The notes under the pieces: generated by a model | Database searches by the model: none | What the model saw: the letters and a program-made list of their open reading frames with translations, nothing else | Told to the model about the DNA's origin: nothing | Program-made: the position numbers and the translations under genes | Assembly (NCBI GenBank): GCA_017607445.1 | Contig: JAEVHH010000003.1 | Coordinates: 4,030,001-4,094,000, forward strand | DNA from: Histoplasma ohiense | Lineage: Eukaryota; Ascomycota; Eurotiomycetes; Onygenales; Ajellomycetaceae | Reading direction: 5' to 3' | DNA length: 64,000 nt | Part shown: positions 36,220-48,069 of the stretch, piece after piece | Position numbering within the stretch: the stretch's first letter is position 1 | Layout: each line of letters starts with the position of its first letter

Positions 36220-39200
36220 GAGTGAGTGAGGACTCATAGATGTTGAGGATGATAGTGTTCTTCAAGACAGACATGGATTCTCAGATCAGACAATCATATT
36301 CTATTCATTTGATAAGATATTCACAGTGGTGGTGGTTGGTTCTATTGTCAAAAATTGCTTCAATTTCCCACTTGAGTTTATTGTCTTCTTCTATAATGAT
36401 GGATGACTGTCAATTGAAGATTCTCTGTGAGGGGAATGAATCCTCAGCTGTGAGTTGGAGCAGGTTTGTATGAAAGATGTTGTGGATGTCAGATGAGATG
36501 TTGAGTTGATAATCATATATGTCTAGCACTTTCTTCACTGTATACTTGATGTGATGATAATCTAGTGTATGCAAGAGACAGTCTGTTCTTATGTTCTTGA
36601 GATTCATTCAAACTTTGTCTTTTATATGATATTGAGTTGCAGAACTTCTTCTGATGTTTGCTTGATTCTTGTAATCTTACTGAATGCTGATCATTGAAAC
36701 TTCTGCTTATTTGTAAACTTTCTTCAGCTTGCTCATGATGTTCTCTGCCATCTGTATGAAACTGTGGATGTATGCAGTTTCTCAGAGAGTCTCAGAGAAG
36801 TTCAGAACCTCTAAGTTGTATTCATATAGAAGAAAGAATGAGCTTATATCTGTTGTAGCAGAATCTCAACTGTTAATTGCAATCTCAGTGTGTGGCAGCA
36901 GATTGCTTCAGTTGTTTTATGTATAATTGTAGAACTTATGAAGGATGTTCTTTACTGTTTATATCATTCTCTCAGTAGCTTCATCAGTCTCTGAGTAATA
37001 CACTGTTGATAACTTTTGTTTGATTTTTAATAATTGATATACACAGGCTCAGAGTGTACTGATGAATTGACTGTCTCTATCTGACACAATGAATGAAGGC
37101 AGACTGTGCATACAATAGAACAGACTTCTGATGAAGACATCTGCAATTACTTCAGTGTCCATCTTGTCACAGAGCTGTAGTATTACACTCTTGCTGAGTT
37201 AATCAACAATGACTAGAATGTTTGTAGAACCTCTGCTTTCAGATAAGAAAACTGCAAAATCAATAGCTATATTGTGTCAAATTCAGTCAGAGACAGATAG
37301 AGGCTTCAGCATCTCTTTTTGATATTCATATCATGCTGTCACTGAGCCACAGTGATCACAGTTGTGTACAAATCAATGTATGTCTTTCAACATATCTGAT
37401 CAGTAGAATTTTTGAGCAATGATGTTGTACATGATTTTGTGTTCTGAATGTCTGATCATTGATGAGTTATGAATTTCTTGCATGATCTGTGTTTGTAGAG
37501 ATTCTGAATCAGAGACTCATTGTCTATCTTGAAAGTGTAAGCAGTTGTCATCATCAATTGAACATGCTGAGATATCTGTTCTTGAGTATACACTTGTGAA
37601 GAATTGAGGTGCTCTGTTTTGTACAGCTTCAGTGACTTATTATCAGAATTCATCTGTTTCTGCTGCTAGCTTTCATTGTTCTTCAAGCAAGGATTCTTGA
37701 GCTCAGAACTGATTGACATGTATATGAGGTTCATCTGATTGTATAGAACTTTCTATGATTGCAGAGTTGATTAATCAATGCTCTCAGTGTTTCCATCTGT
37801 TGTTCAAGTCATCAGATGGTATATTTTATTCTCAGCAGAACAGAGCATCTACAAGAATGTTCTCTACTTCAGATTAATAATGAATTATGAATGAAAAACA
37901 GCTAAGAAACAATGATCAATGCATATGTCTTTCAGTGAGCTTACAAGTGATTGTGAAGTACTCTAAGTTCTTATGATCAATAACAATCTCAAACTTTTTG
38001 ACACTCATAAGTTCAGACTCTCATTCTTTGAGATATTATATAATCACTAGAAGCTTCTTGTTGTAGATCTTGTAGTTACATTCAGCAGATGACATCTTTT
38101 TTGAGATGAAGATACAGAATTATAGAACATCTTCATTATCATATTGCATCAGTGCCTCATCTACTATATAATCTGAGGCATTCATTTCAAGAATTGTATG
38201 CTTATCTGAATTGAATGATTGCAGCATTGAGATGCTTGTGAATATATACTTCAGCTTTTTGAATGCTGTGTCTGCTTTGTCAGTTCATTGAAACACAGTG
38301 TCTTTTCAGATCAGATCTGTCAGTGATTATATGATATTGAAAAAGTCTTTGATGAATCTTTGATAGAAGTTGATAAATTCTAGAAAGCTTCTAGTCTCTT
38401 TTACTGAGACTGATGTCTCTCAGTTGAGAATTGCTTTCATCTTCTTAGAATTCATGTGTACATCTTTTTCAGCTTTGATGATGAATTCTAGATAGATTGT
38501 AGACTTGGTCTTGAAGTTGCATTTGTCAATGTCCACTTACAGTCTGACTTTTTGTAGATAGTCAAGCACTTGTCATACATGCTTGCAATACTCAGTGAGT
38601 GATCCATCAGTGAAGATCAGAATATTGTTCATGTACACTGAGGTGATCTCATTGAGCAGATCTTGTAGAGCTCAGTTAATGTATTTCTGAAATGTGCTTG
38701 AAGTGTTTGCTAATTCAAAGAGAGTCACTGTTCATTCATATAATCTGTAATGTGTACAAAAAGTGGTTAGCCATTCATCATCTTTATTAATTCTTATCTT
38801 ATAGAAGGCTGCAGAGATGTCAAGCTTTGTAAATTATTTTACTTTTTCTATTTATTCAAGTATTTTATTGATGAGTGGGAGAGAGTATCAGTTCTTCTGT
38901 GTAATTTTGTTGAGTTCTCAGTAGTCAACACAGAATCATAAGTCTTTTTCTGATTTTTTTGTGAACAGTATGAGTACTGCAGCAGATGAGTTGCTAACAT
39001 GAATGAAGTCTTTGTTCAGTAGTCTGTTGAGCATTTTTCATAGAATGAGAAGCTTGTTGTATGATATGCTGTAGAGAGAATCTCAGAGTGATTGTGGGTT
39101 CTTACTGTTCTTCTTGATGAGCTCAATTGTATGATCTATACTGGGTTCTTGATGAGAAGGAAGCTTTTCAGCTTCTTTTTCATTGAATACATCTGCAAAA

Positions 39201-39769
39201 TCTTTGTATGATTTGAGTAGTTTCTTGTGTGATTTCTTGAAATCTTTGAGTTCTAGCTTTTCTAACACTTTTTTGATATTCATTATACTAGCAGCAAACA
39301 CTTGAACATTCTTCTTCTTATGCACTTGATGAATTAGTAGTTTGTACATTTCTGCTGATATCTGAGTGAGATCAGCAGTTCTATCAACATTCTTCTCATA
39401 AACACAGTCATCTTCTGAGAAAATAAGACAGTGATTGTATGCATTCAACAAGGTTTCAAATTCTGTGAGCTATGATAGACTGAGTATTAGATCATACTCA
39501 AGATCTTATATTTTGTATATGTATATATTCTTTTTCTTATGTTCTTCTACATCAACATTAAATCTTATCATATTGTAGAAGGTGAATCCTCTGAGGCTGT
39601 CAAATTCACTGAGTTTACATGATTTGAGAAAGGAGATATACTGAAGCTTATGTTTCTCAATCAGCTGAGTGTCTATAAGAGTGTAGTGAAGAAAACCACT
39701 GTCTATCATTGCTTGTATATTGACTAAGCTATTTACAATGATAGAGACTATAATTGTGTTCACTTGCAT
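36220..39769 (-). pseudogene. Family A pol remnant of A-v
   Basis: Minus strand: protease with AMIDSGFLHYTLIDTQLIEK near 39690-39730; linker and RT start at 39083-39451 (LIFSEDDCVYEKNVDR; ELKDFKKSHKKLLKSYKDFA); RT, RNase H and integrase toward 37000; chromodomain near 36290-36420. Stops, mainly TGA, are scattered throughout. Confidence 0.85.
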
Positions 39770-39899
39770 CTTCTGCTCAAATCTTCAGCTAGCTTTCTGC
39801 TTCTTAAGCTCTTATTCATATTTTAGAGTGAGAGCTCATCTTTTCTCTGTTCTTGTCTATCAACAGATGACACAGCATTTACACATATGAGAGGTTTAC

Positions 39900-40840
39900 T
39901 CAGAGTGATTGCATTCAGACATTGATTCATGAAGTACTCTGATTTGTTGCAGTATATACAGACTTCTCTGACAATTCAGTCAGCAGTGTTCTTCTCTGAG
40001 ACATTGAGAACTCTCAGACAACTTGTGTTTACATGTGAAACTCAGTTCATTGATTCTGATTCAGAGATGAAGAACACTGCAGAGCAGTTCAGAGTATACA
40101 CATTTATTCAGCAGAATTCTCTACAATTTTGAAGCACACAGAACTGAGACAGATTGTTGTTCAATAGACAAAGATCAGTACAGAATTTGCTGTATATTGA
40201 GAGCTTCAGACACTCTATACTTCAGTTATACAACTGAAAGTTCAAGTTCTTGAACAATATGTTGATTTTGACAGTGTTGTCTCAGTCTTACTCATCTGCT
40301 TCTAGAAGCTTGTGATTGAATTCAGAAAGATAAATTGTCAATATAACATTCATCTAACAAGTTTGATTAAACCAGTCTAACATCTTGACTTGAAGTATAG
40401 AATTGAGAAAGAGAGAGTCAAGTTGTTGAAAGACTAGCTCTGATGTATGCTGATGATTCTGACAATGACTCATTCAGAGTTGAAATTTTGTCAACACATC
40501 ATCATTCAATCTACTATGAATATATCACACTTGATTGGATAGTGAGTCTATTGCTTGTTCATTGATGTCCAATTTGACATTCATTTTTGACTTTCACATG
40601 AGATAGAGTGCTAGATCTCTTTTGTATTTATTGAAGATTGAGAGCTTCTCTCTTGAGAGCTTTTTGTGAGATGCAGATGTAGGAGGAATGATGAACACAG
40701 AAATACTCATCTCAGCAAATCATTGTTGCAATTCAGTCATCTGTAGCATCTGCTGCTGAAGAATACTTTGTAGATCTAAGTTATTGTCCACTGCATTTGA
40801 ATGCAGCAGATGTTTGTAGAATTGCTTGTAGTTCATTTTA
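39900..40840 (-). pseudogene. Family A gag remnant of A-v
   Basis: Collinear with 5150-6108 of A-ii, including the zinc-knuckle region near 39930-39975. Frame broken. Open frame 39929-40132 on the plus strand is the reverse of this gag. Confidence 0.72.
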
Positions 40841-41216
40841 ATATCTAAGAATATATAATAATAAAAAAAAAAAAGAAAAGAAATACTTGTAGACACTCAG
40901 TTCTCTCACAGACATTATTTGCAGTATTGTGATGCTAAGCTTGATCAAGCTTCTTTGTGAACACTATTCACAGTGTTACAGTTTGTAGACACTCAGACCT
41001 TGTAGAACATGATTGATTGTGTCTCAGATGCTTAGACACAACAGTCTATATAACTAACAATAGAGACACTCAGACTCATGAGAGATCTCTTGTAATGACT
41101 AGACACTCAGATCTGTAAACAACACACTCAGATGTAAGAACTGATAACAATGCATTCAAGCATAAGAACTAATAATAAGACACTCAGATTTTAAATGCAG
41201 AAGAATCAATTCATAA

Positions 41217-41750
41217 TGTAACAGACATACTTCAATTAATGATTTGATACTATTCTAATTACAGATTACAAATTGATTAAGAAAAGAAAGAGAAAAGAAA
41301 TCAGAAGAAAAGATTGTACAAAGAGGATTTTTATAGAGAAAAGTTTGAGATGGAAGAATATCAGAAGCTGCTCCACAGTGAAGTGTGAAGTGAAAGAATA
41401 TTAAGAGGTACATATAAGAATCATTAGAAGCTACATGAGTGTGGAATATGAGATGGAGGAATCATTGAGAGCTACATGAAAGAATTGTTAGAGACTACAC
41501 AAGTACAGAACACAGAGTGGGAGAATGTAAGAAGCTATGTGAAAGAATTGTTAGAGACTATATAAACACAGAGCACAGAGTGGAAGAACATTAAGAGCTA
41601 CACAGAAGAATCATTAGAAACTATATAAGTGTGGAGCATGGAGTGAAAGAACATCGAAGGTTATGCGAGGTCACAACAGTCAGAAATGAGTGGGTGCAGA
41701 AGGGGAGTTGATTGTGTAAGTTAATTACTAATGAGTGCTAACTCATCACA
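41217..41750 (-). repeat. 5' LTR of A-v
   Basis: 534 bp, same as its partner. Bases 41204-41216 (AATCAATTCATAA) form the self-complementary primer site, as in A-ii. Confidence 0.93.
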
Positions 41751-41755
41751 CTATC

Positions 41756-41950
41756 AGAATCAGAACTGAAACTTGTCAACAGCAAAGAAGAATATCAAAT
41801 TGAAGAAATTCTTGAAAAATGACAACAAAAAAACAAACCTTCAGAATATCTTGTGAAATGAACAGGTTGAGATTCTAGTGATGATATATGAAAACTGAAA
41901 GAAAATATATTGAACACTCAGGCATTCAAAATCTTCCTTGAACAAGAAAA
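41756..41950 (+). pseudogene. Family B chromodomain of B-ii, separated from pol by A-v
   Basis: Reads LVNSKEEYQIEEILEK, TGA, QQKNKPSEYLVK, TGA, TG, then KLKENILNTQAFKIFLEQEN. The two TGA codons sit where chromodomains have Arg and Trp. It matches the C-terminus of B-i near 18600-18760. Confidence 0.83.
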
Positions 41951-42518
41951 CAAACAACAAATACAAAATCAACATACTTTCAAATGTCAAAAGCACAAAC
42001 ATCAAGTTGAAAGACATCAGAAGCACAAATCTTAAATCAGAAAATACTAGAAGCACAAATCTCACTCAAATTTACAATCAAATACATTTTTTTTAGAAGG
42101 ATTTTATCAGAGAAAAGGAAAAAAAAAAGAAAAATTCAATTTGAGTATAATAAATACAAAAGATAAAAAATACAAGCAAGGAAAAGACAAAGAAAACAGA
42201 CTCTAAGAAAAGTTTAAAGATTCTCAATTCATTCACTTTCATTTCATCTCTCATCTCTCACTTTCTCTTCTCTCTTTCATTATTTCTCTTATTCTCTCTC
42301 TCTGCTACTCTTGTTCAATACTTCTTCTGGTATTCATAAATTATCAGCACTCATTTTGAGTGTAAAGATATAAATAAATATCTATTTCACAAGACATTTG
42401 TCTTCTCACTTCTTCTCTTTCTCATCAATCTACTCATTCTTCAGTATATTTGATGAAGAAAGATATTTTTCTTCATCTTCTTCTTTCATTTCTCCACTGT
42501 TCAGAGCATCCTCTCTCT

Positions 42519-43230
42519 CTACTCCACAGATGTCAGTGACAAATTGACAAAAAAAGCAGACATTATAGATACTGCTGCAGTCATCAGTATCTTCATAATC
42601 TTCTTCATTGACTCTTCAGTCAACTTCTTCTTCATCAACCTCTTCTCAATCAATCTCTTCATTACAGAGCTCTCAGAGTTTATCACTTTCAAAATTCTCT
42701 TCTTCACACTTTTCTCTTCCTCTAACATCTTCATTCTGAAAGAATCAGATACAATCACAGTCTTCAAAATCTGCATCTCTGCAGACTCAGCTGCTGCTCA
42801 GTGCTGAGATCATAGAGCATTCATCTCTGCTCTATTCTGAGCAGACAGCATCATCAGATAAGATGTATTCAATTATTTAACTAAACAACAAAGACAACTT
42901 TTGTGACTGACTATATTCTTCTCAGTCATCATCTTCACAAAGATAAACACTCATCTGTGCATGATGCATCTCAGAAGAAGTATATCACACATCTAGCATC
43001 ATTATCAGTATATCAACATTGCTAAGAGCACTACTATCTATTCAAAAAGCAAATTTGAAGAAAAAGAAAAAGAAAATAAGAATTAAAGAGAATTACTCAC
43101 AGATTTGCAGAATTTTCCTACAGAGATATAAGTCTCACAACACTTTCAGACATTTGATCTCAATGCACATCAAAAGTCAACATTTCTCAGCTTGAGAGCA
43201 CAACATTCATATAGAATCTGACTGTTGTAT
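42519..43230 (-). pseudogene. Family B accessory gene of B-ii, antisense to gag-pol
   Basis: Mirror of 17348-18043. The module at about 43107-43210 reads Y-EC-C-X10-C-X9-C-ET-Y-X6-C and is followed by GTGAGT. The fifth position is Tyr in both family B copies, and the first is Tyr only here. The coiled-coil part is open at 42519-42776 (MQILKTVIVSDSFRMKMLEE; SVMKRLIEKRLMKKKLTEES). Conservation in two independent insertions argues for a real gene rather than chance. Confidence 0.6.
43038..43100 (-). other. Predicted intron of family B accessory gene (B-ii)
   Basis: GTGAGTAATT...TGAATAG on the minus strand, 63 bases, matching 17459-17527 in B-i at both borders. Confidence 0.6.
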
Positions 43231-43756
43231 ATCATGTGATTAGAGCTAGAGTAATATAACAAGCAAACAGTGAATGATGCTATACAGAAACAAGCTAGTG
43301 GCACATATGACCACACTAATAACATCACTGACAAAAAACATCAACAATAATACACAATAAGTGCTCAAGAAACAACTTACTTAAAATTGAGATAATCAAG
43401 AAAACTCATTTCAATATAAAAAAGAGGAAGAAGAAAGAATGATGATATAAAAAAAATTAAAAAATTTTTTGAAAATGAGAAATCACAGCAGAAGAGCAAG
43501 AAGCTTTGATGATGATCAAGTTAAAAAAGAAGAGAAATCTTCAAGAGAAAAGAAATTCTTTTTACTTCTCTGCATACAATCTCTGACAATCAAAGAATCC
43601 ACCAATTTCATCTCATTAGAAAATCAATAACAACACATATACAAGCTATCTAGAGGATATGATCAATACACTGCTATCAACAAACAGAACTTACAATACA
43701 GAAATGCAATTATCTACTAGTAAGCAATCTATACAATCACTGAGAACAGCTCTTAT

Positions 43757-43772
43757 AAAAAAGAGAGATAAT
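43757..43772 (+). other. Polypurine tract of B-ii
   Basis: AAAAAAGAGAGATAAT immediately before the 3' LTR start TGTAATAC. Confidence 0.85.
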
Positions 43773-44030
43773 TGTAATACACTTATTTATTATTTTCTTA
43801 TTATCTTCAGTTATTCTTATCTCTTTTCATTATACTCTTGTTATCACTATTTCTATATGTATATATATATTGATGTATGTATTTCACACATCTTCTTTCT
43901 CTTTCTTTTCTTTCTTAGCAATTAGCTACACTATCTTACACTACTACACTCTGCAATATATTACTATTATCTCTGCTACGCTATAAACTATTTTCTACTG
44001 TTACTCTTCACACTGTCACTACATCTCACA
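43773..44030 (+). repeat. 3' LTR of B-ii
   Basis: 258 bp, TGTAATACACTTA...ACATCTCACA, followed by the duplication CTGCT. Confidence 0.95.
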
Positions 44031-44422
44031 CTGCTGTTGCAAGGTTTGTATTTGATATGCAGATCTATAAGAACACAGATGAGATTTTAGAATTCTATAT
44101 GAACTTTGATGATCTGTTGTCACAGTGAGATGTAGTATTTGATTATAGCAGCATTTCAGAAAATGCATTTTCATACTCTGCTATTACATCAGTGTCATTC
44201 TTACTGAGTCAAGATCTTGATACATTATTTGAGTTGATTGATAATGTAGACAAAGATGAGAAAGTGAACAGTTCTATTGAAGTGTTAGAAAAAAACACAG
44301 CAGTATATTGCTGTTGTTGTATTTGACATTTGACAACATCCCTTCATCATCATTGTGAGTCTGCTGAGAGTTGATATAAAAAATGCAAGCACTGCTCAGT
44401 GACAAAGCACATCTGCATTCTG

Positions 44423-44478
44423 ATAAATTATTATTCAAAACAGATGTTTTTACAGTATATTACATTAACTCATATTAG
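44423..44478 (+). other. Intron 2 of family C accessory gene, donor mutated
   Basis: 56 bases ending ATTAACTCATATTAG. The donor now reads CTG|ATAAAT; a GG-to-GA change from GTAAAT would explain it, the same change seen elsewhere. Both flanking exons are phase 0. Confidence 0.6.
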
Positions 44479-44960
44479 ATGTCAGTGAATGCTATTGAAT
44501 TGACTCAGATGATTATCAACACTGCTGAGAATCTAATTGTTGTTGATGTGAATGTTTTGAATATTAACATTTTGCAGAGTGCTGTGACTATGATGGTTAA
44601 ATTCTTTGCTGTGAAGATTCAGAAGATTCAACAAGACAGTTCTTCTGAAACTTCAGCTGAAATGATGATTGATAAAATCTCAGTAATTACATTGCTGATC
44701 ACAGCTTTCAAGTCATTGTTGAAACATTGTACTTCATCAGTTGAGAAAATTCAGAAAAATAAGCAGATTTGTCTTGATAACAATTTCTTGAATAACACTG
44801 ATCAAGCTGAGACAGATCTGTTTTTTAATCTCTGAGTGAAATAAGTATATTCAGCAGTCATTGTTGTCTTCTTCATTTTCATTTACTGACTGACTTCTGA
44901 TAGATTTTATTAAACTGTTTCAAGTACTTCTGACTGTTTATCAAATTTTTCTCAAGTTTT

Positions 44961-44972
44961 CAAGAATTATCT
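44961..44972. repeat. Left target duplication of SINE copy 2
   Basis: CAAGAATTATCT, repeated at 45370-45381. Confidence 0.93.
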
Positions 44973-45369
44973 GGCCCCGGTGGCCGAATGGGTAATGCAG
45001 CCACCAGGTAGCGCCTTGGCGTGGGGACTCAGAGTGTGTGGGTTTGAAACTCACAGGGGACAACATTACATCCAGAGTCAACTTCTCAGCTTCTAAAATA
45101 ATGAGATGTAAACTTGTCAAGTAGATATCTTTGAGTAAATCTACTATCTGATTTAGCTTATTGTTTCTGAGCTGGAAATCTGTATTGTATGTATCAATTC
45201 TGTCTTTCATTAATTTTTCTATGTTCATGTTATTCTTGACACTGTTCAACACTAAGCATTCCTCTGGTATAACCAACTCTTGCCTGTATTTAACATCACA
45301 CAAGGACTTGTCATAAGCGCTGCTTGCATATGAGTATAACAGAAGAATAATAATAATAATAATAATAAT
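44973..45369 (+). mobile_element. tRNA-derived SINE, copy 2
   Basis: Head GGCCCCGGTGGCCGAATGGG with A box at 44981-44992; B box at 45041-45051 decayed to GGTTTGAAACT. The wide A-to-B spacing (60 bases start to start) fits a type II (Ser/Leu-like) tRNA ancestor. It ends with an (AAT)n tail and has a 12-bp target duplication. Strongly decayed: CCC to CTC, GGG to GAG and CG to TG relative to copy 3. Confidence 0.93.
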
Positions 45370-46208
45370 CAAGAATTATCTGTGTCTGTACAATCTTTCC
45401 ATTTGACAAGATATTGTGTTTGACTATGATACTGACATTTGTCTAATATAGCTTCAATTTTTCATTTCTTTTGCATTTCTATAATTATTGATTCTGCTTG
45501 TGGGATTTGTCCATTGTGTGTGTGATATGATTTGAGAAGAGAAATATGAAATATAGAATGAATTTCTTTATATTACAGTGTGAGTTTCAGTTTGTACATC
45601 TGTGTACCACAGATATCAATTATTTGAAAGAGACTCAAAAATCAATAATCTAGTTTGAGTGAGAATTGCAAGATGAATATATTTTTTGCATACAGTATTA
45701 CTCAGTTTTCTATTTTAAAGCTTTTTGATATATAACACTGATCATAATATTTTTTCTCAGCTGCTTTGATAGCTTTCAGATATTCTTGAATCTTATTCTC
45801 TGCTTGCTTCATTCATTTCACTTATTTCATCACTGATTTTGATACACTCACACTTGAAGGCTTCATATCTATATGAAGTTTAGTTGATCAGCTGATCATT
45901 GCTTCAGATAATGTCATTTTTATCAATGTGTGAAAGATGTTGTTATATACTCATTGCATCAGAGAAATCCATTCTATTCAATTATCTTGCTGATAGCTGC
46001 AATATATGCAAAGATAATGTTCAATCATCTGATTCAATCATTCTGTCTGGTCATCAGTTTGCAGGTGGAATGCTGTTGATAATTTTCATTGAACATGAAG
46101 CAGATAATATAATGTTGATCAAAACTTGCTATTTATTAATGAATCTCAGTTGCTAATAATGTTTGCAGATAGATCAAAGTTCTTCACAACTCTTTATACA
46201 ATAATATC

Positions 46209-46742
46209 TGTAACGGGCGTACTTTGATTAACGATTTGATACTATCCTAATTACAGATTACAAATTGATTAAGAAAAGAAAGAGAAAAGAAATCAGAAGA
46301 AAAGATCATATGAAGAAGATTTTTATAGAGAAAAGTTTGAGATGGAAGAATATCAAAAGCTGCTCCACAGTGGAGTGCAGAGTGGAAGAACATTAAGAGA
46401 TATATGTAAGAATTATTAGAAACTACACAAGTGTGAAGTGTGAGACAGAGAAATCATTGAGAGCTATGTGGAAGAATTGTTAGAGACTACATGAGTGCAG
46501 AACACAGAGTGGGAGAATATTAGAAACTATATGAAAGAATTGTTAGAGACTATATGAATGTGAAGTACAGAGCAGAAGAACATTAAGAGCTATATGAAAG
46601 AATTGTTAGAAACTATACAAACACAGAGTATAGAGTGAAAGAATATTGAGAATTACATGAGATCACAACAGTCAGAAACAAGCAGATGCAGAAGAAGAGT
46701 TGATTGTGTAAGTTAATTACTAACAGATACTAATTCATCACA
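46209..46742 (-). repeat. 3' LTR of A-vi
   Basis: Begins TGTAACGGGCGTAC (undecayed end), 534 bp, followed by the polypurine tract. Confidence 0.93.
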
Positions 46743-47673
46743 TTATCTCTCTCTATCAGAGTGAGTGAGAACTTGTAGATATCAAGAGCAGCAGTGTTCT
46801 TCAAGATAAATGCAGATTCCCAGATTGAATGATTGTATTCTACTCATTTGACAAGGTATTTGTGGTGATGATGATTGATTCTATTGTCAAGAATTGCTTT
46901 GATTTCTCACTTGAGTTTGTTGTCTTCTTCTATGATGATGAGTGGCTGTCAATTGAAGATTCTCTGTGAGGGGAATGAATCCTCAGCTGTGGGTCAGAGC
47001 AGATTTGTATGAAAGATATTGTGAATGTCAGATGAAATGTTGAGTTGATAATTGTGTGTGTCTAGCACTTTCTTCACTGTATATTTGATGTGATGGTAAT
47101 TCAGTGTATGTGAGAGATGGTTTATTTTTATGTTCTTGAGATTCAGTCAGACTTTGTTTTCTATATAATATTGAATTGCAGAACTTTTTCTGATGTTTGC
47201 TTGATTCTTATAATTTTACTGAATACTAATTATTGAAGCTTCTGCTCATTTGCAGACTTTCTTCAACTTGCTCATGATATTCTCTGTCATCTGTATGAGA
47301 CTGTGGATGTATGTGGTTTCTTGAGAAGTCTTGAGAAAGTTCAGAACCTCTAAGTTGTATCTATATAGAAGAAAGAATGAACTTACATCTGTTGTGATGA
47401 AATCTCAACTGTTAATTGCAATTTCAGTGTGTGACAGCAGATTGTTTCAGTTGTTTTGTGTGTAATTGCAGAACTTATGAAGAATGTTCTTTACTGTTTA
47501 TATCATTCTTTTGATAGCTTCATCAGTCTCTAAATAATATACTGTTGATAACTTTTGTTTGATTCTTAATAATTGACATATACAGACTCAGAGTGTGCTG
47601 ATGAATTGACTGTCTCTATCTGACACAATAAATGAAGACAGACTATATATACAATAGAATGAGCTTCTGATGA

Positions 47674-48069
47674 TTTTTTTTTTTTTTTTTTTTTTTTCTT
47701 CCGTTATACTCGTATGCAAGCAGCGCTTATGACGAGTCCTTGTGTGATGTTAAATACAGGCAAGAGTTGGTTATACCGGAGGAATGCTTAGTGTTGAACA
47801 GCGCCAAGAATAACAAGAACATAGGAAAATTAATGAAAGACAGAATTGGTACATGCAATACAGGTTTCCAGCCCAGAAACAATAAGCTAAATCAGGTAGT
47901 AGGTCCGCCCGAAGGTACCTACTTGGCAAGTTCACATCCCATTATTTTAGGAGCTGAGAAGTTGGCTCCGGATGTAATGTTGTCCCCTGTGGGTTTCGAA
48001 CCCACGCACCCTGGGTCCCCACGCCAAGGCGCTACCTGGTGGCCGCATTACCCATTCGGCCACTGGGGC
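47674..48069 (-). mobile_element. tRNA-derived SINE, copy 3 (least decayed)
   Basis: Target duplication AGCTTCTGATGA (47662-47673 and 48070-48081). The A-tail appears as 24 T at 47674-47697, unlike the (AAT)n tails of copies 1 and 2. B box GGTTCGAAACC is intact and most CpG sites remain, so it is the youngest copy. It aligns with copy 1 with no gaps over about 360 bases. Confidence 0.94.

Larger units (their letters stand above)
35670..41750 (-). mobile_element. Complete family A chromovirus A-v, inserted in B-ii
   Basis: Two 534-bp LTRs (35670-36203, 41217-41750) and exact target duplication CTATC (35665-35669 and 41751-41755). Internal order as in A-ii. The RT motif reads VYMNNILIF (near 38627-38645), both catalytic Asp codons being Asn. 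It splits the family B integrase tail from its chromodomain. Confidence 0.95.
30504..44030 (+). mobile_element. Complete family B chromovirus B-ii, carrying A-v
   Basis: LTRs 30504-30761 and 43773-44030 are both 258 bp. The target duplication CTGCT is exact (30499-30503 and 44031-44035). After removing A-v and its duplication the element is about 7.44 kb, like B-i. It sits inside exon 2 of the family C accessory gene, whose frame resumes correctly at 44036. Confidence 0.95.
30163..44835 (+). pseudogene. Family C accessory gene: three exons, two six-Cys modules, antisense to gag-pol
   Basis: Exons 30163-30348, 30396-30503 joined to 44036-44422 (split by B-ii), and 44479-44835; all junctions are phase 0. 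The product is about 345 residues with four internal TGA and no TAA or TAG. Exon 1 starts MSEPAVSVADLKSMKSDM and ends with module 1 (30238-30342), C-LD-C-X11-C-X8-C-HI-C-X6-C. Exon 2 is helical and ends with module 2 (44309-44416), C-CC-C-X11-C-X9-C-KH-C-X6-C. Exon 3 is helical (MSVNAIELTQMIINTAENLI). Each module's last Cys is two codons before a donor. Role unknown; the cysteines suggest metal binding. It is not gag or pol. Confidence 0.72.
44880..46208 (-). pseudogene. Family C integrase tail and chromodomain of C-ii, split by SINE copy 2
   Basis: Minus strand: chromodomain near 45382-45490 reads KIEAILDKCQYHSQTQYLVK, WKDCTDTDNS, then after the SINE continues (44900-44972) as KLEKNLINSQKYLKQFN following a TGA at the conserved Trp site. 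Integrase C-terminus extends to 46208, where A-vi interrupts; it resumes at 53379. Confidence 0.78.

Noticed and set aside
44973..45060. Functional tRNA gene
   Set aside because: The head has mismatches in the acceptor stem and a decayed B box in this copy, and is fused to a SINE body with tail and target duplication in all three copies.
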